A stretch of 64,000 bases of DNA from the NCBI GenBank assembly GCA_014529385.2, contig CM043967.1:317001-381000 (forward strand), given 5' to 3'. Below the pieces are notes generated by a model. It searched no databases and was not told the DNA's origin. It saw only the letters and a program-made list of their open reading frames with translations. This DNA is from Adiantum capillus-veneris (lineage: Eukaryota; Streptophyta; Polypodiopsida; Polypodiales; Pteridaceae). The translations under genes and the position numbers were made by a program. Positions 1 to 12,840 of the stretch are shown piece by piece. Every line of letters begins with the position of its first letter. The stretch's first letter is position 1.

Positions 1-2190
1 AGGCTATATCTTAAGGGTTATTCTTTCTCACCACTTGGAGTGACCAGCATAGGTTTTACATGGGGGTTTTGTTTCAAGGTCCACCACTTGTCCAAGCTAA
101 CTCTATTGAAACATAGAGAGAATCAAAGGTCCACCACTTGTCCAAGCTAGGGTCCATTGAAACATGGAGAGAAGGATGCTCCACCATTTGTCCAAGATAC
201 GCTCCATTGAAACATGAAGAGAAGCAAGCTACACCATGTCTCCAAGATGCTAGGCTCCATTGAAATACCTCAAACCCATGATATTTTGTACATGGGGGGT
301 TTACATTCAAGGTCCACCACTTGTCCAACCTATTATCTCTAGTAGCATGAGTGGTTTGGTCTCAAGATTCACCATTTTTCCACTCTATGTCATTCTATTA
401 AGAATATTGGGTGCTAAGGTCCACCACTTGTCCAACCTATAAGGCTATATCTTAAACTTTATTCTTTCTCACCACTTGGAGTTACCAAGATAGGTTTTAC
501 ATGGGAGTTTGGTTCCAAGGCCCACCACTTGTCCAAGCTAACTCTATTGAAACATAGAGAGAAGCAAAGGTCCACCACTTGTCCAAGCTAGGCTCCATTG
601 AAACATGGAGAGAAGGATGCTCCACCATTTGTCCAAGATAGGCTCCATTGAAACATGAAGAGAAGCAATCTGCACCATGTCTCCAAGATGCTAGGCTCCA
701 TTGAAATACCTTAAACCCACGATATTTCGTACATGGGGGGTTTACATTCAAGGTCCACCACTTGTCCAACCTATTATTCTTAGTAGCATGAGTGGTTTGG
801 TCTCAAGATTTACCACTTTTCCACTCTATGTCGTTATATTATGAAGATCTAGGTTTTAAGGTCGACCACTTGTCCAACCTATAAGGCTAGATCTTAAAGG
901 GTATTATTTCTCACCACTTGGAATGACCATGATATGTTTTACATGGGGGTTTGGTTTCAAGGTCCACCACTTGTCCAAGCTAACTCTATGGAAACATAGA
1001 GAGAAGCAAAGGTCCACCACTTGTCCAAGCTAGGCTCCACTGAGACATTTAGAGAAGGATGATCCCCCATTGGTGGAAGATAGGCTTCATTGAAACATGA
1101 AAAGAAGCAAGTTGCACCATGTCTCCAAGATTCTAGGATCCATTGAAATACCTTAAACCCACGATATTGTTTACATGTGGGGTTTAACGTCAAGGTCAGT
1201 CACTTTTCCAAGCTATTATCCCTAGTAGCATGAGTGGTTTGGTCTCAAGATTCACCACTTTTCCACTCTATGTCATTATATAAAGAAGATCTAGGTGTTA
1301 AGGTCGACCACTTGTCCAACCTATAAGGGTATATCTTAAAGGGTATTCTTTCTCACCACTTGAAATGTCCATGATATGTTTTACATAGGGGTTTGGTTCC
1401 AAGGTCCACCACTTATCCAAGCTAACTTTATTCTTCTCATAGAGAGAAGCAAAGGTCCACCACTTGTCCAAGCTAGGCTCCATTGAAACATGGAGAGAAG
1501 GATGCTCCACCATTTGTCGAAGCTAACTCTATTGAAACATGGAAGGTTTACATTCAAGGTCCACCAGTTGTCCAACCTATTAACGCTAGTAGCATGAGGG
1601 GTTTGGTCTCAAGATTCACCACTTTTTCACTCCGTGTCATTATATTAAGAATATTTGGGTATTAAGGTCCACCACTTGTCCAACCTATAAGACTATATCT
1701 TAATGGTTATTCTTTCTGACCACTTGGAGTGACCATGAAAGGTTTTACATGGGGGTTTGGTTCCAAGGTCCACCACTTGTCCAAGCTAACTCTATTGAAA
1801 CATAGAGAGAAGCAAAGGTCCACCACTTGTCTAAGCTAGGGTCTATTGAAACATGGAGAGAAGGATGCTCCACCATTTGTACAAGATAGACTCCATTGAA
1901 ACATGAAGAGAAGCAAGCTGCACCATGTCTCCAAGATGCTAGCCTCCATCGAAATACCTTAAACCCACGTTATTTTGTACATGGGGAGTTTACATTCAAG
2001 ATCAACAATTTGTCCAACCTATTATCGCTAGTAGCATGATTGGTTTTCTCCCAAGATTCACCACTTTTCCACTCTCTGTCCTTATATTAAGAATATTTGG
2101 GTGTTAAGGTCCACCACTTGTCCAACCTATAAGACTATATCTTAATGGTTATTCTTTCTCACCCCTTGAAAGACTATATTTTAATGGTTA
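1..2190. repeat. Satellite subfamily A, block 1
   Basis: Units here carry the A-type variants: the phrase CTATTATCTCTAGTAGCATG, a TACATGGGG segment before TTTACATTCAAGG, and TTCTTTCTCACCACTTGG near the unit end. The block ends in an irregular junction at about 2158-2215 where a CACCCCTTGAAAGACTATAT phrase replaces normal unit order. The same junction recurs at about 18616-18670, so this block is duplicated at an offset of about 16455 bp. Confidence 0.8.
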
Positions 2191-5100
2191 TCCCTAGCTA
2201 TTATTGCTAGTAGCCTGAGTGTTTTGGTCTCAAGATTCACCACTTTTATTAAGAATATGTGGGTGTTAAGGTCCACCACTTGTCCAACCTATAAGGCTAC
2301 ATCTTAAAGTTTATTCTTTCTTACTACTTGGAGTGACCATGATAGGTTTTACATAGGGGTTTGGTTCCAAGGTCCACCACTTGTCCAAGCTAACTCTATT
2401 GAAATATAGAGAGAAGCAAAGGTCCACCCCTTGTCTAAGCTAGGGTCCATTGAAACATGGAGAGAAGGATGCTCCACCATTTGTCCAAGGTAGGCTCCAT
2501 TGAAACATGAGGAGAATCAAGGTGCACCATGTCTCCAAGATGCTAGGCTCCATCGAAAAACATTAAACCCACGATATGTCGTAGATGAGGGGTTTACATT
2601 CAAGGTCCAACACTTGTCCAAGCTATTATTGGTAGTAGCCTGAGTGGTTTGGTCTCAAGATTCACCACTTTTTCACTCTATGTCATTATATTAAGAATAT
2701 GCGCGTGTTAAGGTCCACCTCTTGTCCAACCTATAAGGCTACATCTTAAAGGTTATTCTTTATTACCACTTGGAGTGACCATGATAGGTTTTACATGGGG
2801 GTTTGGTTCCAAGGTCCACCACTTGTCCAAGCTAACTCTATTGAAACATAGAGAGAAACAAAGGTCCACCACTTGTCCAAGCTAGGGTCCATTGAAACAT
2901 GGAGAGAAGGATGCTCCACCATTTGTCCAAGATAGGCTCCATTGAAACATGACGAGAAGCAAGCTGCACCATGTCTCCAAGATGCTAGGCTCCATCGAAA
3001 TACATTAAACCCACGATATCTCGTAGATGAGGGGTTTACATTCAAGGTCCACCACTTGTCCAAGCTATTATTGCTAGTAGCCTGAGTGGTTTGGTCTCAA
3101 GATTCACCACTTTTATTAAGAATATGTGGGTGTTAAGGTCCACCACTTGTCCAACCTATAAGGCTACATCTTAAAGGTTATTCTTTCTTACTACTTGGAG
3201 TGACCATGATAGGTTTTACATGGGGGTTTGGTTCCAAGGTCCACCACTTGTCCAAGCTAACTCTATTGAAACATAGAGAGAAGCAAAGGTCCACCCATTG
3301 TCTAAGCTAGGGTCCATTGAAACATGGAGAGAAGGATGCTCCACCATTTGTCCAAGTAGGCTCCATTGAAACATGAGAGAAGCAAGGTGCACCATGTCTC
3401 CAAGATGCTAGGCTCCATCGAAAAAACATTAAACCCACGATATGTCGTAGATGAGGGGTTTACATTCAAGGTTCACACTTGTCCAAGCTATTATTGGTAG
3501 TAGCCTGAGTGGTTTGGTCTCAAGATTCACCACTTTTTCACTCTATGTCATTATATTAAGAATATGCGCGTGTTAAGGTCCACCACTTGTCCAACCTATA
3601 AGGCTACATCTTAAAGTTTATTCTTTATTACCACTTGGAGTGACCATGATAGGTGTTACATGGGGTTTGGTTCCAAGGTCCACCACTTGTCCAAGCTAAC
3701 TCTATTGAAACATAGAGAGAAACAAAGGTCCAGCACTTGTCCAAGCTAGGGTCCATTGAAACATGGAGAGAAGGATGCTCCACCATTTGTCCAAGATAGG
3801 CTCCATTGAAACATGACGAGAAGCAAGCTGCACCATGTCTCCAAGATGCTAGGCTCCATCGAAATACATTAAACCCACGATATTTCGTAGATGAGGGGTT
3901 TACATTCAAGGTCCACCACTTGTCCAGGCTATTATTGCTAGTAGCCTGAGTGGTTTGGTCTCAAGATTCACCACTTTTATTAAGAATATGTGGGTGTTAA
4001 GGTCCACCACTTGTCCAACCTATAAGGCTACATCTTAAAGGTTATTCTTTATTACTACTTGGAATGACCATGATAGGTTTTACATGGGGGTTTGGTTCCA
4101 AGCTCCACCACTTGTCCAAGCTAACTCTATTGAAACATAGAGAGAAGCAAAGGTCCACCACTTGTCCAAGCTAGGGTCCATTGAAACATGGAGAGAAGGA
4201 TGCTCCACCATTTGTCCAAGATAGGCTCCATTGAAACATGACGAGAAGCAAGCTGCACCATGTCTCCAAGATGCTAGGCTCCATCGAAATACATTAAACC
4301 CACGATATCTCGTAGATGAGGGGTTTACATTCAAGGTCCACCACTTGTCCAAGCTATTATTGCTAGTAGCCTGAGTGGTTTGGTCTCAAGATTCACCACT
4401 TTTGTTAAGAATATGTGGGTGTTAAGGTCCACCACTTGTCCAACCTATAAGGCTACATCTTAAAGGTTATTCTTTCTTACTACTTGGAGTGACCATGATA
4501 GCTTTTACATGGGGGTTTGGTTGCAAGGTCCACCACTTGTTCAAGCTAACTCTATTGAAACATAGAGAGAAGCAAAGGTCCACCCCTTGTCTAAGCTAGG
4601 GTCCATTGAAACATGGAGAGAAGGATGCTCCACCATTTGTCCAAGGTAGGCTCCATTGAAACATGAGGAGAAGCAAGGTGCACCATGTCTCCAAGATGCT
4701 AGGCTCCATCGAAAAACATTAAACCCACGATATGTCGTAGATGAGGGGTTTACATTCAAGGTCAACACTTTTCCAAGCTATTATTGGTAGTAGCCTGAGT
4801 GGTTTGGTCTCAAGATTCACCACTTTTTCACTCTATGTCATTATATTAAGAATATGCGGGTTAAGGTCCACCTCTTGTCCAACCTATAAGGCTACATCTT
4901 AAAGGTTATTCTTTATTACCACTTGGAGTGACCATGATAGGTGTTACATGGGGGTTTGGTTCCAAGGTCCCCACTTGTCCAAGCTAACTCTATTGAAACA
5001 TAGAGAGAAACAAAGGTCCACCACTTGTCCAAGCTAGGGTCCATTGAAACATGGAGAGAAGGATGCTCCACCATTTGTCCAAGATAGCTCCATTGAAACA

Positions 5101-8100
5101 TGACGAGAAGCAAGCTGCACCATGTCTCCAAGATGCTAGGCTCCATCGAAATACATTAAACCCACGATATCTCGTAGATGAGGGGTTTACATTCAAGGTC
5201 CACCACTTGTCCAAGCTATATTGCTAGTAGCCTGAGTGGTTTGGTCTCAAGATTCACCACTTTTGTTAAGAATATGTGGGGTGTTAAGGTCCACCACTTG
5301 TCCAACCTATAAGGCTACATCTTAAAGGTTATTCTTTCTTACTACTTGGAGTGACATGATAGCTTTTACATGGGTTTAGTTGCAAGGTCCACCACTTGTC
5401 AAGCTAACTCTATTGAAACATAGAGAGAAGCAAAGGTCCACCCCTTGTCTAAGCTAGGGTCCATTGAAAAATGGAGAGAAGGATGCTCCACCATTTGTCC
5501 AAGGTAGGCTCCATTGAAACATGAGGAGAAGCAAGGTGCACCAGTCTCCAAGATGCTAGGCTCCATCGAAAAACATTAAACCACGATATGTCATAGTTGA
5601 GGGGTTTACATTCAAGGTCCAACACTTGTCCAAGCTATTATTGGTAGTAGCCTGAGTGGTTTGTCTCAAGATTCACCACTTTTCACTCTATGTCATTATA
5701 TTAAGAATATGCGCGTGTTAAGGTCCACCACTTGTCCAACCTATAAGGCTACATCTTAAAGTTTATTCTTTATTACCACTTGGAGTGACCATGATAGGTG
5801 TTACATGGGGGTTTGGTTCCAAGGTCCACCACTTGTCCAAGCTAACTCTATTGAAACTAGAGAGAAAACAAAGGTCCACCACTTGTCCAAGCTAGGGCAT
5901 TGAAACATGGAGAGAAGGATGCTCCACCATTTGTCCAGATAGGCTCCATTGAAACATGACGAGAAGCAAGCTGCACCATGTCTCCAAGATGCTAGGCTCC
6001 ATCGAAAACATTAAACCCACGATATTTCGTAGATGAGGGGTTTACATTCAAGGTCCACTACTTGTCCAAGCTATTATTGCTAGTAGCCTGAGTGGTTTGG
6101 TCTCAAGATTCCACTTTTATTAAGAATATGTGGGTGTTAAGGTCCACCACTTGTCCAACCTATAAGGCTACATCCTTAAGGTTATTCTTTATTACTACTT
6201 GGATGACCATGTTAGGTTTTACATAGGGGTTATTGGTTCCAAGGTCCACCACTTGTCCAAGCTAATCTATTGAAACATAGAGAGAACAAAAGTTCCACCC
6301 TTGTCTAGCTAGGTCCATTGAACTTGGAGAGAAGGATGCTCCACCATTTGTCCAAGGTAGGCTCCATTGAAACATGATGAGAATCAAGTTGCACCATGTC
6401 TCCAAGATTCTAGGCTCCATCGAAAAACATTAAACCCACGATATGTCGTAGATGAGGGGGTTTACATTCAAGGTCCAACACTTGTTCCAAGCTATTATTG
6501 TAGTAGCCTGAGGGTTGGTCTCAGATTCACCACTTTTCCACTCTATGTCATTATATTAAGAATATTCACGTGTTAAGGTCCACCACTTGTCCAACCTATA
6601 AGGCTACTATCTTAAAGTTATTCTTTATTACCACTTGGAGTGACCATGATAGGTTTTACATGGGGGTTGGTTCCAAGGTCCACCACTTGTCCAAGCTAAC
6701 TCTATTGAAACATAGAGAGAAACAAAGGTCCACCACTTGTCCAAGCTAGGTCCATTGAAACATGGAGAGAAGGATGCTCCACCATTTGTCCAAGATAGGC
6801 TCATTGAAACATGACGAGAAGCAAGCTGCACCATGTCTCCAAGATGCTAGGCTCCATCGAAATACATTAAACCCACGATATTTCGTAGATGAGGGGTTTA
6901 CATTCAAGGTCCACCACTTGTCCAAGCTATTATTGCTAGTAGCCTGAGTGGTTTGGTCTCAAGATTCACCACTTTTATTAAGGATATGTGGGTGTTAAGG
7001 TCCACAACTTGTCCAACATATAAGGACATCTTAAAGGTTATTCTTTCTTACTACTTGGAGTGACCATGATAGGTTTTACATGGGGGTTTGGTTCCAAGGT
7101 CCACCACTTGTCCAAGCTAACTCTATTGAAACATAGAGAGAAGCAAAGGTCCAACCCTTGTCTAAGCTAGGGTCCATTGAAACATGGAGAGAAGGATGCT
7201 CCACCATTTGTCCAAGGTAGGCTCCATTGAAACATGAGGAGAAGCAAGGTGCACCATGTCTCCAAGATGCTATGCTCCATCGAAAAACATTAAACCCACG
7301 ATATGTCGTAGATGAGGGGTTTACATTCAAGGTCCAACACTTGTCCAAGCTATTATTGGTAGTAGTGAGTGGTTTTGGTCTCAAGATTCACCACTTCTCC
7401 ACTCTATGTGATTATATTAAGAATATGCGCGTGTTAAGGTCCACCACTTGTCCAACCTATAAGGCTACATCTTAAAGGTTATTCTTTATTACCACTGGAG
7501 TGACCATGATAGGTTTACATGGGGGTTTGGTTCCAAGGTCCACCACTTGTCCAAGTAGAGGTCCATTGAAACATGGAGAGAAGGATGCTCCACCATTTGT
7601 CCAAGATAGGCTCCATTGAAACATGACGAGAAGCAAGCTGCACCATGTCTCCAAGATGCTAGGCTCCATCGAAATACATTAAACCCACGATATTTCGTAG
7701 ATGAGGGTTTACATTCAAGGTCCACCACTTGTCCAGCTATTATTGCTAGTAGCCTGAGTGGTTTGGTCTAAAGATTCACAACTTTTATTAAGAATATGTG
7801 GGTGTTAAGGTCCACCATTTGTCCAACCTATAAGGTAAATCTTAAAAGTTATTCTTTCTTACTACTTGGAGTGACCATGATAGGTTTTACACAGGGGTTT
7901 GGTTGCAAGGTCCACCACTTGTCCAAGCTAACTCTATTGAAACATAGAGAGAAGCAAAGGTCCACCCTTGTCCAAGCTAGTGTCCATTGAAAATGGAGAG
8001 AGGATGCTCCACCATTTGTCCAAGATAGGCTCTATTGAAACATGGGAGAGCAAGGTGCACCATGTCTCCAAGATGCTAGGCTCCATCGAAAAACATTTAA

Positions 8101-11100
8101 CCCACGATATGTCATAGATGAGGGGTTTACATTCAAGGTCCAACCACTTGTCCAAGCTATTATTGGTAGTAGCCTGAGTGGTTTGGTCTCAAGATTCACC
8201 ACTTTTCCACTCTATGTCATTATATTAAGAATATGCGCCTGTTAAGGTCCACCACTTGTCCAACCTATAAGGCTACATTTTAAGGTTATTCTTTATTACC
8301 ACTTGGAGTGACCATGATAGTTTTACATGGGGGTTTGGTTTCCAAGCTCCACCACTTGTCCAAGCTAGGGTCCATTGAAACATGGAGAGAAGGATGCTGC
8401 TCCACCATTTGTCCAAGTAGGCTCCATTGAAACATGACGAAGAAGCAAGTTGCACCATGTCTCCAAGATGCTAGGCTCCATCGAAATACATTAAACCCAC
8501 GATATTTCGTAGATGAGGGGTTTACATTCAAGGTCCACCACTTGTCCAAGCTATTATTGCTAGTAGCCTGAGTGGTTTGGTCTCAAGATTCACCACTTTT
8601 TATTAAGAATAAGTAGATGTGTGCTAAGGTCCACCATTTGTCCAACCTATAAGGTAACATGTTAAAAGTTATTTTCTTCACTACTTGGAGTGACAATGAT
8701 AGGTTTACACGTGGGGTTTGGTTCCAAGGTCCACCACTTGTCAAGCTAACTCTATTGAAACATAGAGAGAAGCAAAGGTCCACCCTTGTCCAAGCTAGTG
8801 TCCATTGAAACATGGAGAGAAGGATGCTCCACCATTTGTCCAAGGTAGGCTCCATTGAAACATGAGGAGAAGCAAGTTGCACCATGTCTCCAAGATGCTA
8901 GGCTCCATCGAAAAACCTTAAACCCACGATATGTCATAGAGAGGGGTTTACATTCAAGGTCCCAACACTTGTCCAAGCTATTATCTCTAGTAGCATGAGT
9001 GGTTTGGTCTCAAGATTCACCACTTTTCCACTCTATGTCATTATATTAAGAATATGCCTGTTAAGGTCCACCACTTGTCCAACCTATAAGGCTACATCTT
9101 AAAGGTTATTCTTTATTACCACTTGGAGTGACCATGATAGGTTTTACATGGGGGTTTGGTTTCCAAGGTCCACCACTTGTCCAAGCTAACTCTATTGAAA
9201 CATAGAGAGAAACAAAGGTCCACCACTTGTCCAAGCTAGGGTCCATTGAAACATGGAGAGAAGGATGCTCCACCATTTGTCCAAGATAGGCTCCATTGAA
9301 ACATGACGAGAGGCAAGCTGCACCATGTCTCCAAGATGCTAGGCTCCATCGAAATACATTAAACCCACGATATTTCGTAGATAAGGGGTTTCCATTCAAG
9401 GTCCACCACTTGTCCAAGCTATTATTCTAGTAGCCTGAGTGGTTTGGTCAAGATTCACCACTTTTATTAAGGATATGTGGGTGTTAAGGTCCACCACTTG
9501 TCCAACCTATAAAGCACATCTTAAAGGTTATTCTTTCTTACCACTTGGAGTGACCATGATAGGTTTACATGGGGGGGTTTGGTTCCAAGGTACCACTTGT
9601 CCAAGCTAACTCTATTGAAACATAGAGAGAAGCAAAGGTCCCCCACTTGTCTAAGCTAGGGTCCATTGAAACATGGAGAGAAGGATGCTCCACCATTTGT
9701 CAAAGTAGGACATTGAAACATGAGAGAAGCCAGCGGTGCACCATGTCTCCAAGATGCTAGGCTCCATCGAAAAACATTAAACCCACGATATTTCGTAGAT
9801 GAGGGGTTTACATTCAAGGTCCAACACTTGTCCAAGCTATTATTGGTAGTAGCCTGAGTGGTTTGGTCTCAAGATTCACCACTTCTCCACTCTATGTCAT
9901 TTATTAAGAATATGGGCGTGTTAAGGTCCACCACTTGTCCAACCTATAAGGCTACATCTTAAAGGTTATTCTTTATTACCACTTGGAGTGACCATGATAG
10001 GTTTTACATGGGGGTTTGGTTCCAAGGTCCACCACTTGTCCAAGCTAGGGTCCATTGAAACATGGAGAGAAGGATGCTCCACCATTTGTCCAAGATAGGC
10101 TCCATTGAAACATGACGAGAAGCAAGCTTGCACCATGTCTCCAAGATGCTAGGGCTCCATCGAAAATACATTAAACCCACGATATTTCGTAGATGAGGGG
10201 TTTACATTCAAGGTCCACCACTTGTCCAAGCTATTATTGCTAGTAGCCTGAGTGGTTTGGTCTCAAGATTCACAACTTTTATTAAGAATATGTGGGTGTT
10301 AAGGTCCACCACTTGTCCAACCTATAAGGCTACATCTTAAAGGTTATTCTTTCTTACTACTTGGAGTGACCATGATAGGTTTTTACATGGGGGTTTGGTT
10401 GCAAGGTCCACCACTTGTCCAAGCTAACTCTATTGAAACATAGAGAGAAGCAAAGGTCCACCCCTTGTATAAGCTAGGGTCCATTGAAACATGGAGAGAA
10501 GGATGCTCCACCATTTGTCCAAGTAGGCTCCATTGAAACATGAGGAGAAGCAAGGTGCACCATGTCTCCAAGATGCTATGCTCCATCGAAAAACATTAAA
10601 CCCACGATATGTCATAGATGAGGGGTTTACATTCAAGGTCCAACACTTGTCCAAGCTATTATTGGTAGTAGCCTGAGTGTTTGGTCTCAAGATTCACCAC
10701 TTTTCCACTCTATGTCATTATATTAAGAATATGCGCGTGTTAAGGTCCACCACTTGTCCAACCTATAAGGCTACATCTTAAAGGTTATTCTTTATTACCA
10801 GTTGGAGTGACCATGATAGGTTTTACATGGGGGTTTGGTTCCAAGGTCCACCACTTGTCCAAGCTAACTCTATTGAAACATAGAGAGAAACAAAGGTCCA
10901 CCACTTGTTCAAGCTAGGGTCCATTGAAACATGGAGAGAAGGATGCTCCACCATTTGTCCAAGATAAGCTCCATTGAAACATGACGAAGCAAGCTGCACC
11001 ATGTCTCCAAGATGCTAGGCTCCATCGAAATACATTAAACCCACGATATTTCGTAGATGAGGGGTTTCCATTCAAGGTCCACCACTTGTCCAAGCTATTA

Positions 11101-11520
11101 TTGCTAGTAGCCTGAGTGGTTTGGTCTCAAGATTCACCACTTTTATTAAGAATATGTGGGTGTTAAGGTCCACCACTTGTCCAACCTATAAGGCTACATC
11201 TTAAAGGTTATTATTTCTTACTACTTAGAGTGACCATGATAGGTTTTACATGGGGGTTTGGTTGCAAGGTCCACCACTTGTCCAAGATAACTCTATTGAA
11301 ACATAGAGAGAAGCAAAGGTCCACCCCTTGTTTAAGCTAGGGTCCATTGAAACATGGAGAGAAGGATGCTCCACCATTTGTCCAAGGTAGGCTCCATTGA
11401 AACATGAGGAGAAGCAAGGTGCACCATGTCTCCAAGATGCTAAGCTCCATCGAAAAACATTAAACCCACGATATGTCGTAGATGAGGGGTTTACATTCAA
11501 GGTCCAACACTTGTCCAAGC
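2191..11520. repeat. Satellite subfamily B, block 1 (dimeric)
   Basis: Two B variants alternate. One has GGTGCACCATG, GAAAAACATTAAACC, TATTGGTAGTAGCC and a CACTCTATGTCATTATATT segment. The other has GCTGCACCATG, GAAATACATTAAACC, TATTGCTAGTAGCC and a shortened CACTTTTATTAAGAATATG segment. The alternation gives a dimer of about 0.86 kb (for example 2346 to 3212 and 2789 to 3652). Part of the block, about 4850-9750, is unusually rich in single-base indels. Confidence 0.8.
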
Positions 11521-12840
11521 TATTATTGGTTATAGACTGAGTGGTTTGGTCTCAAGATTCACCACTTTTTCACTCTATGTCATTATATTAATAATATTAG
11601 GGTGTTAAGGTCCACCACTTGTCCAACCTATAAGGCTATATCTTAAAGGTTATTATTTCTCACCACTTGGAGTTACTATGATAGGTTTTACATGGGGGTT
11701 TGGTTCCAAGGTCCAGCACTTGTCCAAGCTAACTCTATTGAATAATATAGAGAAGCAAAGGTCCACCACTTGTCCAAGCTAGGGTCCATTGAAACATGGA
11801 GAGAAGGATGCTCCACCATTTGTCCAAGATAGGCTCCATTGAAACATGAAGAGAAGCAAGTTGTACCATGTCTCTAAGATGCTAAGATCCATTGAAATAC
11901 CTTAAACCCATGATATTTTGTACATGGGGAGTTTACATTCAAGGTCCACCACTTGTCCAACCTATTATCTCTAGTAGCATGGGGGTGGTTTGGTCTCAAG
12001 AATCACCACTTTTCCACTCTATGTCATTACGTTTAAGAAGATCTGGGTGTTAAGGTCGACCACTTGTCCAACCTATAAGGGTATATCTTAAAGGGTATTC
12101 TTTCTCACCACTTGAAATGTCCATGATTTGTTTTACATGGGGTTTGGCTCCAAGGTCCACCACTTGTCCAACCTAACTCTATTGAAACATAGAGAGAAAC
12201 AAAGGTCCACCACTTGTCCCAAGCTAGGCTCTATTGAAACATGGAGAGAAGGATCCTCTACCATTTGTCGAAGCTAACTCTATTGAAACATGGGGGTTTA
12301 AATTCAAGGTCCACCACTTGTCCAAACCTATTAACGCTAGTAGCATGAGTGGTTTGGTCTCAAAATACACCACTTTTTCACTCTATGTCATTATATTAAG
12401 AATATTTGGGTGTTAAGGTCCACCACTTGTCCAACCTATAAGGCTATATCTTAAGGGTTATTCTTTCTCACCACTTGGAGTGACCAGTATAGGTTTTACA
12501 TGGGGGTTTTGTTTCAAGGTCCACCACTTGTCCAAGCTAACTCTTTTGAAACATAGAGAGAATCAAAGGTCCAGCACTTGTCCAAGCTAGGGTCCATTGA
12601 AACATGGAGAGAAGGATGCTCCACCATTTGTCCAAGATACGCTCCATTGAAACATGAAGAGAAGCAAGCTACACCATGTCTCCAAGATGGTAGGCTCCAT
12701 TGAAATACCTCAAACCCATGATATTTTGTACATGGGGGGTTTACATTCAAGGTCCACCACTTGTCCAGCCTATTATCTCTAGTAGCATGAGTGGTTTGGT
12801 CTCAAGATTCACCACTTTTCCACTCTATGTCATTATATTA
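11521..12840. repeat. Satellite subfamily A, block 2
   Basis: A-type units return here, recognisable by ATTATTTCTCACCACTTGG and CTAGTAGCATG. The block is closely matched by about 15626-16830 at an offset near 4014 bp, including a shared variant in which the subunit around 12514-12750 recurs at 16528-16764. Confidence 0.75.

Noticed and set aside
1-2200. CRISPR-like impression from short repeats spaced about 50 bp apart
   Set aside because: The intervening parts are themselves repeats, not unique spacers, and the setting is a plant nuclear satellite.
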